Origin: Candidatus Didemnitutus sp.
Lineage (GTDB): Bacteria > Verrucomicrobiota > Verrucomicrobiia > Opitutales > Opitutaceae
Assembly (NCBI GenBank): GCA_030682505.1
Contig: JAUXOH010000003.1
Location: 1-8,427 of the forward strand
DNA: 8,427 nucleotides
Direction of reading: 5' to 3'
Positions 1 through 5,692 of this stretch are shown here, piece after piece. The notes under the pieces are model-generated. The model had not been told where the DNA came from. It saw only the letters and a program-made list of their open reading frames with translations, and did no database searches. Every line of letters starts with the position of its first letter. The first letter of the stretch is position 1. A program made the translations under genes and the position numbers.

Positions 1-997
1 GGGCCTTGTCCTGCATCGTTTCACGGGAAATGTTGAGCGGGAGGTCCTCGCTGTCGATCACGCCCTTGAGGAAACGCAGCCATTCGGGCAACAGGTCCTT
101 CGGGCGTGCATCGATGAGCACCCGGCGGCAATAGAGCGCGACGGACGCTTCAAGCCGGTCGAAGCCGAGGCGCTCGGTGTTTTCCTGCGGGACGAAGAGG
201 AGCGCGTTGATCGAGAGCGGGGCGTCGGCGGAAAAGTGCAGCCGGTAGCGCGGGTCGCCGTGGGCGTGGGACTGGAATTTGTAGAACTCCGCGTATTCCT
301 CCTCCGTGATCTCCGCCTTGTTGCGCAACCACAACGCCTGGACGTTGGAGAGTTTGGTGCCGTTGAGCGTGATGGGGAAGCCGACGAAGGAGCTGTAGCG
401 GGTGAGGATTTCCTTCAACTTCCACTCTTTCGCGTAGTCGGTGCAGTCATCCTTCAACTCGACGACGATCTTGCAGCCGCGGCGCTGATCCTCGACCTCC
501 TCGATCTCGTAGCTGCCCGAGCCGTCGCTGGTCCAGAGCAGGCCGGGTTCGTCCTTCTTCCACGAGTGCGTATAAACGCGCACGCGCTGGGCGACCATGA
601 ACGCACTGTAGAAGCCCACGCCGAACTGGCCGATGAGATTGCTGTTCTTGGCGCCGCCTTCGCCCATGGCCTTGAGGAAGGCCTTGGAGCCGGAATGGGC
701 GATGGTGCCGAGATTCTCGATCAACTCCGCCCGGGTCATGCCGATGCCGAAGTCCTGAATCGTGATGGTCTTGGCCGCCTCGTCGCTGGTAATGGAAATC
801 TCCAGCGCCTGGTCGTCGTCGTGGATCTCCTTCTCGGTCAGCTGCAGGTGACGCAACTTCTCCAGTGCGTCGGAGGCGTTGGACACCAGCTCGCGGACGA
901 AGATCTCCTTCTCCGTGTAGAGCGAATGGATGACGATATCGAGCAGTTGCTTGATCTCGGCCTGAAACTCGAATTTTTGCGGTGCGGTGGTGGACAT
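1..997 (-). CDS. htpG: Molecular chaperone HtpG (Hsp90), N-terminal half, cut by window edge
   Basis: Bacterial Hsp90, a cytosolic ATP-dependent dimeric chaperone for stress-damaged client proteins. 332 codons are present; family members run about 610-650 residues, so roughly half is outside the window to the left. The N-terminal GHKL ATPase domain (about residues 10-215) shows the nucleotide-pocket motifs: E36 and N40 in RELVSNASDA, D82 in DFGIGMT, the lid start LGTIAHSGSK (96-105) and the glycine-rich GQFGVGFYSA (123-132). The middle domain begins near residue 225 and ends at the edge with LNISRE, whose Arg325 matches the conserved arginine that contacts the ATP gamma-phosphate in this family. 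The start at 995-997 (ATG, protein begins MSTTAPQKFEFQ) fits the usual Hsp90 N-terminus; no Shine-Dalgarno is visible. Oddity: Phe83 sits where Asn, Thr or Ser is usual in DxGxGM. Identification is very secure. Confidence 0.97.
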   Translation of the reverse strand, partial: MSTTAPQKFEFQAEIKQLLDIVIHSLYTEKEIFVRELVSNASDALEKLRHLQLTEKEIHDDDQALEISITSDEAAKTITIQDFGIGMTRAELIENLGTIAHSGSKAFLKAMGEGGAKNSNLIGQFGVGFYSAFMVAQRVRVYTHSWKKDEPGLLWTSDGSGSYEIEEVEDQRRGCKIVVELKDDCTDYAKEWKLKEILTRYSSFVGFPITLNGTKLSNVQALWLRNKAEITEEEYAEFYKFQSHAHGDPRYRLHFSADAPLSINALLFVPQENTERLGFDRLEASVALYCRRVLIDARPKDLLPEWLRFLKGVIDSEDLPLNISRETMQDKA

Positions 998-1042
998 GAT
1001 GGAAGTGGGATGAAAGAGGTGAATCGGGACGCGAGACTGGAG

Positions 1043-1088
1043 AGCCCAGTAGTTTAGCGAGTTCGGAGAAAAATCAAGCCACTGGGCT
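1043..1088. repeat. Inverted repeat bracketing the candidate htpG promoter
   Basis: AGCCCAGT at 1043-1050 and its exact complement ACTGGGCT at 1081-1088 are separated by 30 bases. The arms lie immediately outside the candidate -10 and -35 boxes, an arrangement that could serve a dimeric or looping regulator. As RNA, a G-U and a G-C pair would extend the stem to 10 bp, but transcription from the candidate promoter would start between the arms. Function is inferred only. Confidence 0.45.
1051..1077 (-). promoter_or_regulatory. Candidate sigma-70-like promoter for htpG
   Basis: Reading the minus strand, TTGATT (1077-1072) is followed after 15 bases by TAAACT (1056-1051), with the htpG ATG about 54 bases further on. 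Each box matches the consensus at four positions and the spacer is shorter than the optimal 17, so this is a weak match found by eye. No sigma-32 type element (CTTGAA with CCCCAT) and no CIRCE repeat is present, so heat-shock control by those routes is not supported here. Confidence 0.3.
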
Positions 1089-1141
1089 GTTTTCCTGCCT
1101 GCGAGGCCCCTTTTTTTCTCGGGGGCGGGGCGCAACCGGCC

Positions 1142-1176
1142 CGGGCGCCACGCCACTTGAACGGAGTTGGCGCCCG
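1142..1176. repeat. GC-rich hairpin in the htpG upstream region
   Basis: CGGGCGCCA (1142-1150) pairs perfectly with TGGCGCCCG (1168-1176) around a 17-base loop; an inner ACT/AGT stem (1155-1157 with 1165-1167) can also form. No T-tract follows it on either strand, so it does not read as an intrinsic terminator. It lies between the minus-strand terminator at 1235-1271 and htpG. Role unknown. Confidence 0.4.
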
Positions 1177-1234
1177 ATGGACAGCGTTGGTTGCGAATTC
1201 CGGCCGCCCGCCTACCTGCCGATCTGCGGCCACG

Positions 1235-1271
1235 AAAAAGCGCCGAAGGCTTGATGCAAGCCACCCGGCGC
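1235..1271 (-). terminator. Rho-independent terminator of the transporter/small-subunit unit
   Basis: On the minus strand GCGCCG (1271-1266) and GGCTTG (1262-1257) pair with CAAGCC (1253-1248) and CGGCGC (1245-1240), giving two six-bp stem segments around a short internal loop, capped by a three-base loop (1256-1254) and followed directly by TTTTT (1239-1235) then CG. It begins 22 bases after the small-subunit stop codon, where a terminator for that unit should be. It also shields htpG, which lies on the same strand downstream, from read-through. Confidence 0.85.
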
Positions 1272-1293
1272 CGGAAAATCAGGACGAGCAGCC

Positions 1294-1449
1294 TCAGTCC
1301 TTGCTCGCTTCGTCCAGATGGACGGGCTCGACGTGTCCCAGTTCGTGGTCCGGGTGATTGCCGAAGAGCACGCGGCAGACACAGTAGACGAACAGGGTGG
1401 TCACAAAGCCGACCGAGAGCAGCATGACGAACCAGCCTCCGGTGGTCAT
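1294..1449 (-). CDS. MetS-type small subunit of an NSS amino-acid transporter (51 aa)
   Basis: A 51-residue protein with one predicted membrane helix (about residues 6-25, WFVMLLSVGFVTTLFVYCVC) and a polar, His- and acid-rich tail (NHPDHELGHVEPVH and on). Tiny single-helix proteins of this shape encoded directly after a MetP-type transporter are the MetS family; in Corynebacterium glutamicum MetS is needed with MetP for methionine and alanine uptake. Here the call rests on size, topology and position rather than on a strong motif. Its ATG overlaps the transporter stop as ATGA (1449-1446), and a GGAGG lies nine bases upstream inside the transporter gene, so translation is probably coupled and the two products made together. 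A strong terminator follows. It could instead be an unrelated small membrane protein, but the context makes the subunit role likely. Confidence 0.8.
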   Translation of the reverse strand: MTTGGWFVMLLSVGFVTTLFVYCVCRVLFGNHPDHELGHVEPVHLDEASKD

Positions 1450-3191
1450 GATTGGTTTCCTCCGTTCTTGCGGCCTTCAGCGTCCCAGCGCTTGCCGGCC
1501 TGGTTGATGAGCATGAGGACGAAGAAGATCGTCGTGACGATGAACCCGAAAGTCAGGCGCGCTGAGGCATTCGGATTCGGACCGACGAGATCGGTGACGT
1601 AGCTCGTCGGGTTGAATTGGGCACTGGAACCGAATTCGAAGTTCCAGCCGAAGATGTTCGCGAGCAAAAACATGGTGAAGATGATGCAGAGATATGCCGG
1701 GGTGACGTATTTCATGATCGGTCGGTAGATTTTCGGGATCTTCATTTCGGCACCCTGGTGCGCCTCGCGGATCCCCTCATCGACGCCGATGACCCAGCTG
1801 AAGACGATGATGAGAGCGGCGCCACCGAGGAAGATGAAGACGGTGCCGATCCAGAAATCGATCGTGTCGAGCGCCTTCAGGTCCTTCGAGAACCACCAGA
1901 CCAGCGCCGTGCCGATCGCGGTGATCAGACCGAGGATGGCCATGGCGGGTTTGCGCGTCAGGCCGAAGCCTTCCTGGAAGAAAGCGATGCCGGGCTGCAG
2001 CATGGAAAGCGAACTCGTGACGGCCGCGAGAAAGAGCAGCAGGTAAAAGATGGTGGCGAAGAAATCCGCGGCCGGCATCTGCGAAAAAACATACGGCAGC
2101 ACGTTGAAACCGAGGGCGAAAGTGCCCTGGCCGGCGACGCCCGCTGCGCCGAGAAACACGAAGGCGGCCGGCACGGTGATCAGGCCGCCGAGGCCGACCT
2201 CGCAGAATTCGTTGGCCGACGCCGCCGTCAGGCCGCTGAGCACGACATCATCCTTCTTCCGCAGGTAGGAGGCGTAGGTGATGATTGCGCCGAAGCCGAC
2301 GGAAAGGGAGAAGAAGATCTGGCCGGCGGCCGCGAGCCAGAGCTGCGGGTTGCGCAGGTTCTTCAGCATCGACGGCGTCGCGATGCGCTCGCTGCCATCG
2401 GTGGCGAGGGTGGTGACGCGGGTGGCGGCGACGGCATCGTTGACGAGGATCTCGACGGTCCTCCAATTGCCATCAACGAGGCGCTCGACGACGGGTTTGG
2501 CGGGATTCCACATGAAGCCGAGGCCGTTCATCACGCTCTGGTCGGGCTTCGCGGCATCCGGGGTGCCGAGCGTCAGCACGCGGGCGAGGATGATGATCGC
2601 GATCGCGATCAGGATGGGCATGCCCCACTTGCAGACGAACTCCACGCCCTTGTTGATCCCGCGGTAGATGAAGAAGAAATTGAGCGCGTAGACGATGATG
2701 ACGAAGAGGCCGACGTCCTGCAGGCCGAAGTGGATCGATGCGCCGTCCGCGCCGGCCCCGGTGAAGCGGTTGAAGAAATCACCGAAATTGATGCCCGGCT
2801 GGCTGAAGGTTCCCGTGGCGGCGTTGAGCGCGTAACCGAGGCACCACGCCTCGATGTAGACGTAATACATGTAGACCATCACCGGCACGATGAAGCCGAA
2901 GATGCCCAGGTATTTTCCGAAACGGTGCTTCACGATGCTGTAGAAGATGCCGGGCGAGGAATGGAAGCCGGCAATGCCGCCGCGCCGTCCCATCGTCCAC
3001 TCGGCCCAGCCAATCGGAATACCGATGAGCAGGAGCGAGATGAAGTAGGCGATCATGAAGGCGCCGCCGCCGTATTGCGCCGCGAGCCCGGGGAAGCGGA
3101 GGAAGTTGCCCAGACCAACCGCACTGCCGGCCACGGCCAGGATCACGCCCAAGCGCGAACTCCAGGCCTCTTTCAAGGGGGTATCAGCCAT
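1446..3191 (-). CDS. Sodium-coupled amino-acid transporter, NSS/SLC6 family (LeuT/MetP-like)
   Basis: Inner-membrane Na+-driven symporter of the neurotransmitter:sodium symporter family, probably importing neutral amino acids. 581 residues with about twelve hydrophobic helices in the LeuT fold; similarity to Aquifex LeuT runs the full length by recollection. TM1 carries GSAVGLGNFLRFP (22-34), with A24 and N29 at the Na1-site positions. TM3 has YYVYIEAW with Y110 at the substrate-gating tyrosine. TM6 has FFSLSVGFGA (293-302) with F294, S295 (Thr in LeuT) and F300; TM7 has N327 and E331; TM8 has T392 and S393 for Na2/substrate. E331 matches LeuT E290, which replaces chloride, so Cl- independence is predicted. 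A roughly 45-residue insertion (about 231-276) lies in the extracellular loop before TM6. The start at 3191 gives MADTPLKEAWSSRLG, the normal family N-terminus; the frame stays open for 120 codons upstream but that part is antisense to the neighbouring permease. The small subunit follows with a 4-base overlap. Exact substrate unproven. Confidence 0.95.
   Translation of the reverse strand: MADTPLKEAWSSRLGVILAVAGSAVGLGNFLRFPGLAAQYGGGAFMIAYFISLLLIGIPIGWAEWTMGRRGGIAGFHSSPGIFYSIVKHRFGKYLGIFGFIVPVMVYMYYVYIEAWCLGYALNAATGTFSQPGINFGDFFNRFTGAGADGASIHFGLQDVGLFVIIVYALNFFFIYRGINKGVEFVCKWGMPILIAIAIIILARVLTLGTPDAAKPDQSVMNGLGFMWNPAKPVVERLVDGNWRTVEILVNDAVAATRVTTLATDGSERIATPSMLKNLRNPQLWLAAAGQIFFSLSVGFGAIITYASYLRKKDDVVLSGLTAASANEFCEVGLGGLITVPAAFVFLGAAGVAGQGTFALGFNVLPYVFSQMPAADFFATIFYLLLFLAAVTSSLSMLQPGIAFFQEGFGLTRKPAMAILGLITAIGTALVWWFSKDLKALDTIDFWIGTVFIFLGGAALIIVFSWVIGVDEGIREAHQGAEMKIPKIYRPIMKYVTPAYLCIIFTMFLLANIFGWNFEFGSSAQFNPTSYVTDLVGPNPNASARLTFGFIVTTIFFVLMLINQAGKRWDAEGRKNGGNQS
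1459..1463 (-). promoter_or_regulatory. Strong Shine-Dalgarno for the small subunit
   Basis: GGAGG on the minus strand, nine bases before the ATG at 1449-1447, embedded in the last codons of the transporter (its ending ...KNGGNQS). It is the only clear Shine-Dalgarno in the window and it supports the reality of the small gene. Confidence 0.75.
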
Positions 3192-3204
3192 AAGTGGGCC
3201 GATG

Positions 3205-3273
3205 AAAGGCGAACCGCGGGCGCGAGCAAACACCAAGTTGGGTATTTGCACGCGGCGGGACGCTTTCGCCTTT
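3205..3273. repeat. Outer inverted repeat in the divergent transporter/lptF-G intergenic region
   Basis: AAAGGCGAA (3205-3213) and its exact complement TTCGCCTTT (3265-3273) lie 51 bases apart in the 117-bp region between two divergently transcribed genes. Centre at 3239. No convincing -10/-35 pair was recognised on either strand in this region. A regulatory role is inferred from location and symmetry only. Confidence 0.45.
3226..3249. promoter_or_regulatory. Operator-like interrupted palindrome between divergent genes
   Basis: GCAAACACC (3226-3234) and GGTATTTGC (3241-3249) are complementary at eight of nine positions with a six-base spacer, a typical geometry for a dimeric helix-turn-helix regulator. 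Its centre (3237.5) nearly coincides with that of the outer repeat at 3205-3273. It could control the transporter unit, the permease, or both. No regulator gene is adjacent. Confidence 0.4.
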
Positions 3274-3308
3274 GCCAGCGCGCGGGCGATGGCTTGTCTA
3301 GGCCGCAC

Positions 3309-4421
3309 GTGACGCTCATCGACCGATACCTCTTGCGGGAGTGGCTGAAAATCCTCGGCCTGCTGCTTTGCGCCACGATGGGTCTGCTGCTGATGCAGGC
3401 GCTCTACGACAATTTCCGCGATCTCATCGAGGTCGGCGCGAGTTTCGGCGAGATGTTGTTTTACTACGCGGTGCTGATGCCGAGCTATTTCTCGATCGTG
3501 TTGCCCATTGCCCTGCTGCTCTCGCTGCTCTTCGTGCTGGGCAAACTGCATCGCAACAACGAAATCACCGCCATCCGCGCGGCGGGCCTGAACATCTTCA
3601 GCACCACGCGCTCCCTCTGGGTCGCGGGTTTGGTGCTCTGCGGGGTGTCGCTCTTCCTCAACGCCCGCGTCGTGCCGTGGTCGGTCGAGACCTCCCGCAC
3701 CATGCTCGAGAGTTTTGAATCCCGCGCCGAGGAACTCAAGGGCACGCGCGGCTCACTCGGCTTGATCACGAGCGTCGCCTTCGACAACCACCGCGCGAAC
3801 CGGATGTGGTATATCAACCGCTACAGCCGCTTCGCCGAGAAGGCCTACGGCGTCACGGTCTCCGAACTCACGCGCGAACGCCGCGAGCGCACCCGCCTGA
3901 TGGCGCGCGAGGCCACCTACAACCGCGCGACGCGGCAATGGACGCTGCGCGACGGTCGCGAGATGTGGTTCGATCCCGAACTGGGCGAGCTGATGCGCTC
4001 GGTGACGTTTGCCGAAAAAACCGTTCCGCACCTCAACGAGGATCCGGAACTCATGCTGCTGATCGACCGCCGGCCGCGCGATCTGTCGTTCTTCGAACTG
4101 CAGCGCATTGTTGATTACTTCACCTTGGAGGATAACCCGAAGGTGACGCGCTACGCCGTGCGTTACTACGGTCTGCTGGCGGACACGTTCGGGCCGCTGA
4201 TCATCCTGGCCATCGCGATACCGTTCGCGGTTTCCGGGGTGCGCGTGAGCCCGGTGGTGGGCGTTTCGAAGTCGATCGGCCTCTTCTTCCTCTACTATCT
4301 GTTGACCACGGTCCTGACCTTGATGGGAGGGAAGGGTTACCTCGACCCGATCTGGGCGGCCTTTGCGCCCAACCTTGCGATGGTCGGGCTCGCGACCTGG
4401 TTCTTCGGTCGGATGCGCTGA
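3309..4421 (+). CDS. LptF/LptG-family LPS transport permease
   Basis: Inner-membrane component of the LptB2FG ABC exporter that extracts lipopolysaccharide and passes it to LptC for transport to the outer membrane. 370 residues, the normal family length (about 360-370). Opening TLIDRYLLREWLK is the typical amphipathic start before TM1 (about 14-32); TM2 spans about 55-78 and TM3 about 104-121. The cytosolic coupling-helix segment NEITAIRAAG (84-93), which docks on LptB, is well conserved. A soluble region (about 125-280) is the periplasmic jellyroll, and TM4-6 fill about 290-367, starting with the family's FGPL motif. A GTG at 3309 is chosen because it gives this canonical N-terminus; only a weak AGG precedes it. 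The frame is open far upstream, but that part lies opposite the transporter. The opening resembles LptG somewhat more than LptF, not decisively; the partner genes are not in the window. It ends 14 bases from the converging dehydrogenase, with no clear terminator. Confidence 0.92.
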   Translation: MTLIDRYLLREWLKILGLLLCATMGLLLMQALYDNFRDLIEVGASFGEMLFYYAVLMPSYFSIVLPIALLLSLLFVLGKLHRNNEITAIRAAGLNIFSTTRSLWVAGLVLCGVSLFLNARVVPWSVETSRTMLESFESRAEELKGTRGSLGLITSVAFDNHRANRMWYINRYSRFAEKAYGVTVSELTRERRERTRLMAREATYNRATRQWTLRDGREMWFDPELGELMRSVTFAEKTVPHLNEDPELMLLIDRRPRDLSFFELQRIVDYFTLEDNPKVTRYAVRYYGLLADTFGPLIILAIAIPFAVSGVRVSPVVGVSKSIGLFFLYYLLTTVLTLMGGKGYLDPIWAAFAPNLAMVGLATWFFGRMR

Positions 4422-4435
4422 GCGGCAGCCCGCGG

Positions 4436-5209
4436 CTAGGTTCGCAGATAGGACGCGCCGTTGGCGTCGATGATGCAACCGGTCAGGTTGGCCGGTGCTT
4501 CGAGGGCGAGCCACGCCACGACCTCGGCGATTTCGTCCGGTGTGCCCACGCGACCGAGGGGATGTTGGTCGAGCACCTCCTGCGCCTTGGGTCCGGTCAA
4601 ACTGGGCTGCGCCATGTCGGTGGCAATCCAGCCGGGCGCAACGGTGAAGAAAGTGATGCCATCCGGCGCCAGGGCCCGCGCCATGGACTGGCCAAACGAG
4701 TTGAGACCGGCCTTCGCCGCGCCGTAGGCCGGTGCCATCGGCTCGCCGCGAAAGGCCCCGCGCGAGGAGACGTTGATGATCCGGCCGGTGCCGCGCGGTC
4801 GCATGTGCTGCACGGCGAGGTAGGTGAGATTGGCCGGGCCGGAGAGATTGGCCTCCATCGTGCGCTGCCAGAGGCGGCGCCATTCGGGATACGAGGACGC
4901 CTTGATATCATGGTCCTCGTAGATGCCGGCGTTGTTCACGAGCACATCGAGCACGCCGAAGTGTTGCAGCACGCGCTTGATCAGGTCCTCGCATTGCGCC
5001 CCGTCGGCGACGTCGGCGGCGAAGACCGCGTGGCCCTCACCCTCGAGCGACAACAAGGTTTCCTGCGCCGCGACCTCGTTGCGCTGGAAGTGCACCGCCA
5101 CGCGCACCCCGCGCTGGGCAAGGAACTGCGCGACGCTCCGGCCGATGCCCCGCGAGGCGCCGGTCACGAGGGCGACGGGTTGCGTTACGGCAGAAAGGGA
5201 GGTGGCCAT
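4436..5209 (-). CDS. Short-chain dehydrogenase/reductase (FabG-like SDR)
   Basis: Cytosolic NAD(P)H-dependent oxidoreductase of the classical SDR family, 257 residues, the usual length. The Rossmann cofactor motif TGASRGIG spans 16-23, D66 in ADVAD is at the adenine-ring position, NNAG is at 92-95, and the catalytic set is N121, S149, Y162 and K166 (YGAAK). PGWIATDM near residue 195 is the usual post-catalytic stretch. An Arg at position 20 after TGAS is compatible with NADP(H) preference. The layout is like 3-oxoacyl-ACP reductase FabG, but no fatty-acid synthesis genes are adjacent, so the substrate is not assignable. The ATG at 5209 lies inside the end of the upstream kinase gene: 25 bases overlap, so the pair is probably co-transcribed and perhaps translationally coupled. 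No in-frame start further in would keep the cofactor motif intact. Confidence 0.93.
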   Translation of the reverse strand: MATSLSAVTQPVALVTGASRGIGRSVAQFLAQRGVRVAVHFQRNEVAAQETLLSLEGEGHAVFAADVADGAQCEDLIKRVLQHFGVLDVLVNNAGIYEDHDIKASSYPEWRRLWQRTMEANLSGPANLTYLAVQHMRPRGTGRIINVSSRGAFRGEPMAPAYGAAKAGLNSFGQSMARALAPDGITFFTVAPGWIATDMAQPSLTGPKAQEVLDQHPLGRVGTPDEIAEVVAWLALEAPANLTGCIIDANGASYLRT

Positions 5210-5622
5210 GTGAGGAATTCCAGCGTCGCGATGCGGTCCCAGTTGGAATAGAGGATCAGACCCCAGACCGTGATGCAGTTGAGGTAGGAGAGGAAGACCG
5301 CCGCGCTGCCCATGTCTTTCGCGCGTTTGGCGAACAGCCGCTTCTCGAGCGAGATGTCGTCAATCGTCCACTCGATCGCGGAGTTCACGAGTTCCATGAT
5401 CACGATCAGGAACAGCGAGGCGATCATCAGGGCGGTCGAAACGGCATTGACCGGCAGAATGATCGCCAGCGGCGTCAGGATCGCGACGAAGATCAGGTCT
5501 TCCCGGAACGACGGCTCGTGCTTCAGGGCCGCCCAGAATCCCTCGATGGCGAAACGGACGGAGTGGAAGAAATTCCGAAAGTCGCGGCGCTTGTTCTCGG
5601 GTTCGATGGGTGAATCAGGCAC
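5185..5622 (-). CDS. dgkA: Diacylglycerol kinase, DgkA family
   Basis: Small integral-membrane kinase that phosphorylates diacylglycerol with ATP to give phosphatidic acid, recycling lipid released by envelope-glycan synthesis; some family members use undecaprenol instead. 145 residues against about 122 in E. coli, the excess being a hydrophilic N-terminus and a short proline-rich C-terminus. An amphipathic segment AIEGFWAALKHEPSFREDL (25-43) precedes three hydrophobic helices at about 43-58, 60-79 and 106-126. The signature ELVNSAIEWTIDDIS (77-91) holds E77, N80 and E84, matching catalytic-site residues E69, N72 and E76 of the E. coli enzyme, and AKDMGSAAV (101-109) is intact. The only start in frame after an upstream stop is the GTG at 5622; no Shine-Dalgarno is seen. 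The (GC)7 palindrome at 5635-5650 lies just upstream. The gene overlaps the downstream dehydrogenase by 25 bases. Confidence 0.94.
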   Translation of the reverse strand: MPDSPIEPENKRRDFRNFFHSVRFAIEGFWAALKHEPSFREDLIFVAILTPLAIILPVNAVSTALMIASLFLIVIMELVNSAIEWTIDDISLEKRLFAKRAKDMGSAAVFLSYLNCITVWGLILYSNWDRIATLEFLTWPPPFLP

Positions 5623-5634
5623 GATCGGAAGTTC

Positions 5635-5650
5635 AGCGCGCGCGCGCGCT
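5635..5650. repeat. (GC)7 alternating purine-pyrimidine palindrome
   Basis: A(GC)7T forms a 16-bp perfect palindrome that ends 13 bases before the dgkA start codon. Long alternating GC tracts can adopt Z-DNA under negative supercoiling and can be slippage-prone. On the plus strand TTTT overlaps its 3' end, but no plus-strand gene reads into it, so a terminator role is unlikely. Confidence 0.7.
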
Positions 5651-5692
5651 TTTCACAAATCCCAATTTGCCCGCCGAACCAGCGTGGACGGT

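Noticed and set aside
236..1057. Plus-strand open frame opposite htpG
   Set aside because: Antisense shadow: htpG on the minus strand has all Hsp90 motifs in order, and the plus-strand product has none.
1097..1117. Small GCCT/AGGC hairpin followed by a run of seven T on the plus strand
   Set aside because: The stem is only 4 bp and no plus-strand gene lies upstream, so there is nothing to terminate; on the minus strand the run is A.
998..1293. CIRCE element, sigma-32 promoter or riboswitch upstream of htpG
   Set aside because: No TTAGCACTC-type inverted repeat, no CTTGAA/CCCCAT pair and no recognisable riboswitch core were found.
3250..3290. Possible sigma-54 site (TGGCA...GC) on the minus strand upstream of the transporter
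   Set aside because: The distance between the GG and GC elements is one base too long and the TT before GC is missing, so it does not fit the consensus.
1617..3308. Long open frame on the plus strand that runs in frame into the LptF/G gene, opposite the transporter
   Set aside because: It is antisense to a clearly recognisable transporter; its product is a low-complexity Asp/Glu/Arg/Ala-rich string, the typical shadow of G/C-rich third positions. LptF/G has its normal N-terminus at 3309.
4422..4433. GCGG-CAGC-CCGC mini-hairpin between the converging lptF/G and SDR genes
   Set aside because: A 4-bp stem with no T-tract on either side is too weak to call a bidirectional terminator.
3753..4883. 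Minus-strand open frame spanning the end of the dehydrogenase and the permease
   Set aside because: It is out of frame with the SDR and antisense to LptF/G, with Arg/His/Gln-rich low-complexity sequence.
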